Shown: in pieces, positions 22,101-23,146 of the stretch | Numbering within the stretch: the stretch's first letter is position 1 | Layout: every line of letters starts with the position of its first letter | From: CAYLLT01 sp964591605 | GTDB lineage: Bacteria > Planctomycetota > Phycisphaerae > UBA1845 > PWPN01 | Length of the DNA: 23,146 nucleotides | NCBI GenBank assembly: GCA_964591605.1 | Contig: CAZQEN010000085.1 | Span: 1-23,146, forward strand | Reading direction: 5' to 3' | The notes under the pieces: model-generated | The model's database searches: none | What the model was told of the DNA's origin: nothing | The model's input: the letters and a program-made list of their open reading frames with translations, nothing else | Program-made: the position numbers and the translations under genes

Positions 22101-22220
22101 GTCCGTTGTCAGTGGTCCGCTGTCGGGTTCATTGGTCCTTTGGTCCGTCGGGAGCGCCGGCGAGGTGAGGCGCCCCAACAACTGACCAATGGACCAGGGA
22201 CCCAACAACTGACAACGGAC
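22101..22220. repeat. Inverted repeat GTCCGTTGTCAGT in the spacer
   Basis: GTCCGTTGTCAGT (22101-22113) is perfectly inverted at 22208-22220, and further GGTCC/ACCAATGGACC segments between also mirror each other. The frame readings (WSVVSGPL, QLTNGPGTQQLTTDK) are of a low-complexity type I associate with planctomycete spacers. Confidence 0.7.
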
Positions 22221-22239
22221 AAGTCCCGGAGATGATGCG

Positions 22240-23139
22240 ATGAAGCGTACGACGCAGCTCAAGACGATGTTGATGGAACGCAAGGCGCTCGTGGTGCCGG
22301 GCTGCCATGACGGACTCAGCGCCAAGCTCACGGAGCGGGCGGGGTTCAGGGCCATTCAGGCCTCGGGATTCGGGATCGCGGCGTCGCTGCTGGGTGAGCC
22401 CGATGTGGGGCTGGTGACGCTGACCGAAATGGTCGATCAGACGCGGCACATGGTGAACGCGGTGAAGGTCCCGGTGATGGCCGACGGCGATACGGGCAAC
22501 GGGAATGCGATTAATGTGATCCGAACGATTCAGGAATACGAGGGGGCCGGGTGCGCGGGCATCAACCTGGAAGACCAGGAGTTTCCCAAGCGCTGCGGGC
22601 ACATGGAGGGCAAGCAGATCGTGCCCCGTGAGGAGATGGTGCTCAAGATTCAGGCGGCGGCCGACGCCCGGCGCGACCCGGACTTTATCATCAACGCCCG
22701 CACGGATGCGATCGCCATCGAGGGCATCGACGCGGCGATCGATCGGGCGAACGCGTACGCCGAGGCCGGTGCGGACATGATCTTCATGGAAGCGCCCACC
22801 TCGGTGGAGATGATCCGCCGCTGCGTCGAGCAGGTGAAGGCGCCGCTGTCGATCAACCTGTTCGATGCGATTAAGGGCGGCAAGACGCCGCTGATTGCGA
22901 TTGAAGAGCTGCGGGCGATGGGCGTGGCCCGAATCAGTATTCCGGTCGGGCTCATCTTTGCGGCCACGCGGGGCATGATGAATTACCTCGAGGCCATCGC
23001 CGGCGACAAGCTGGCCGAGGGCCGTTACGACCTGGCCGTCAGCTTCGATGAGTTCAAGCAGATCGTCGGCTTACCGCGGATCAAGGAGCTCGAGAAACGG
23101 TATCTGCCTGGCCGCGTGTTTGAGGCGAAGTACCGGTGA
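22240..23139 (+). CDS. Isocitrate lyase/PEP mutase-family lyase (methylisocitrate or dimethylmalate lyase-like)
   Basis: The ATG at 22240, 8 nt after GGAG, gives 299 residues, the size of PrpB-type enzymes. Motifs: VVPGCHDGLSAKL, IQASGFGIAASL, VMADGDTGNGNA (D82, D84, metal site), GINLEDQEFPKRCGH (catalytic C119 in KRCGH) and DPDFIINARTDA. The family cleaves C-C bonds of 2-hydroxy- or 2-alkyl-dicarboxylates: methylisocitrate to succinate and pyruvate (PrpB), or 2,3-dimethylmalate to propionate and pyruvate. The CGHMEGK segment looks closer to the dimethylmalate/methylisocitrate lyase branch than to true isocitrate lyase. No prpC or prpD is nearby. It follows the dehydrogenase gene by 143 nt, across an inverted repeat. 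Confidence 0.85.
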   Translation: MKRTTQLKTMLMERKALVVPGCHDGLSAKLTERAGFRAIQASGFGIAASLLGEPDVGLVTLTEMVDQTRHMVNAVKVPVMADGDTGNGNAINVIRTIQEYEGAGCAGINLEDQEFPKRCGHMEGKQIVPREEMVLKIQAAADARRDPDFIINARTDAIAIEGIDAAIDRANAYAEAGADMIFMEAPTSVEMIRRCVEQVKAPLSINLFDAIKGGKTPLIAIEELRAMGVARISIPVGLIFAATRGMMNYLEAIAGDKLAEGRYDLAVSFDEFKQIVGLPRIKELEKRYLPGRVFEAKYR

Positions 23140-23146
23140 AACATGG

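Overview
The window looks like a GC-rich planctomycete chromosome, probably Phycisphaerae or a relative. The signs are a PEP-CTERM surface protein, two secreted proteins ending in a planctomycete-style EF-hand/dockerin-like tail (CLSGPGF...DxDxDVDxxDF), a type II pseudopilin with a C-terminal H-x(10)-DG motif, an alternative GlmU-type nucleotidyltransferase, and intergenic spacers full of short low-complexity and palindromic repeats. No rRNA, tRNA, insertion sequence or CRISPR array was seen.

Bases 1-12485 are a surface/secretome region: the start of a secreted protein (1-260, minus), a PEP-CTERM protein (905-1522, plus), two large putative clan GH-A glycosidases transcribed divergently (2183-4873 minus; 5492-8239 plus), a GDPD-family lipoprotein candidate (8268-9281 minus), a BACON/dockerin protein of unknown function (9594-11411 plus) and a pseudopilin-like protein (11454-12485 minus). 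Three of these carry the same BACON-type module and two the same C-terminal EF-hand tail. An A-tract/GCG/T-tract motif recurs upstream of four of the genes and may be a shared control site.

Bases 12486-13506 are a long non-coding stretch ending in a possible structured leader whose last hairpin covers the ribosome-binding site of a 74-residue phage-like small protein. Bases 13558-17516 (minus) form a likely operon: a citrate (Re)-synthase-like enzyme, an ADP-forming acyl-CoA synthetase, and an acyl carrier protein with ESV in place of the usual DSL. Upstream of it lie a good promoter and the 3' remnant of a vapC toxin gene.

Bases 18132-23139 are central metabolism: a divergent amino-sugar pair (GlmU-like nucleotidyltransferase and NagB), then an isocitrate dehydrogenase-like gene followed by an isocitrate lyase/PEP mutase-family lyase. 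Together with the Re-citrate synthase candidate, the right half concentrates enzymes around acetyl-CoA, citrate and isocitrate.

All functional calls come from reading motifs by eye; no database search was run.
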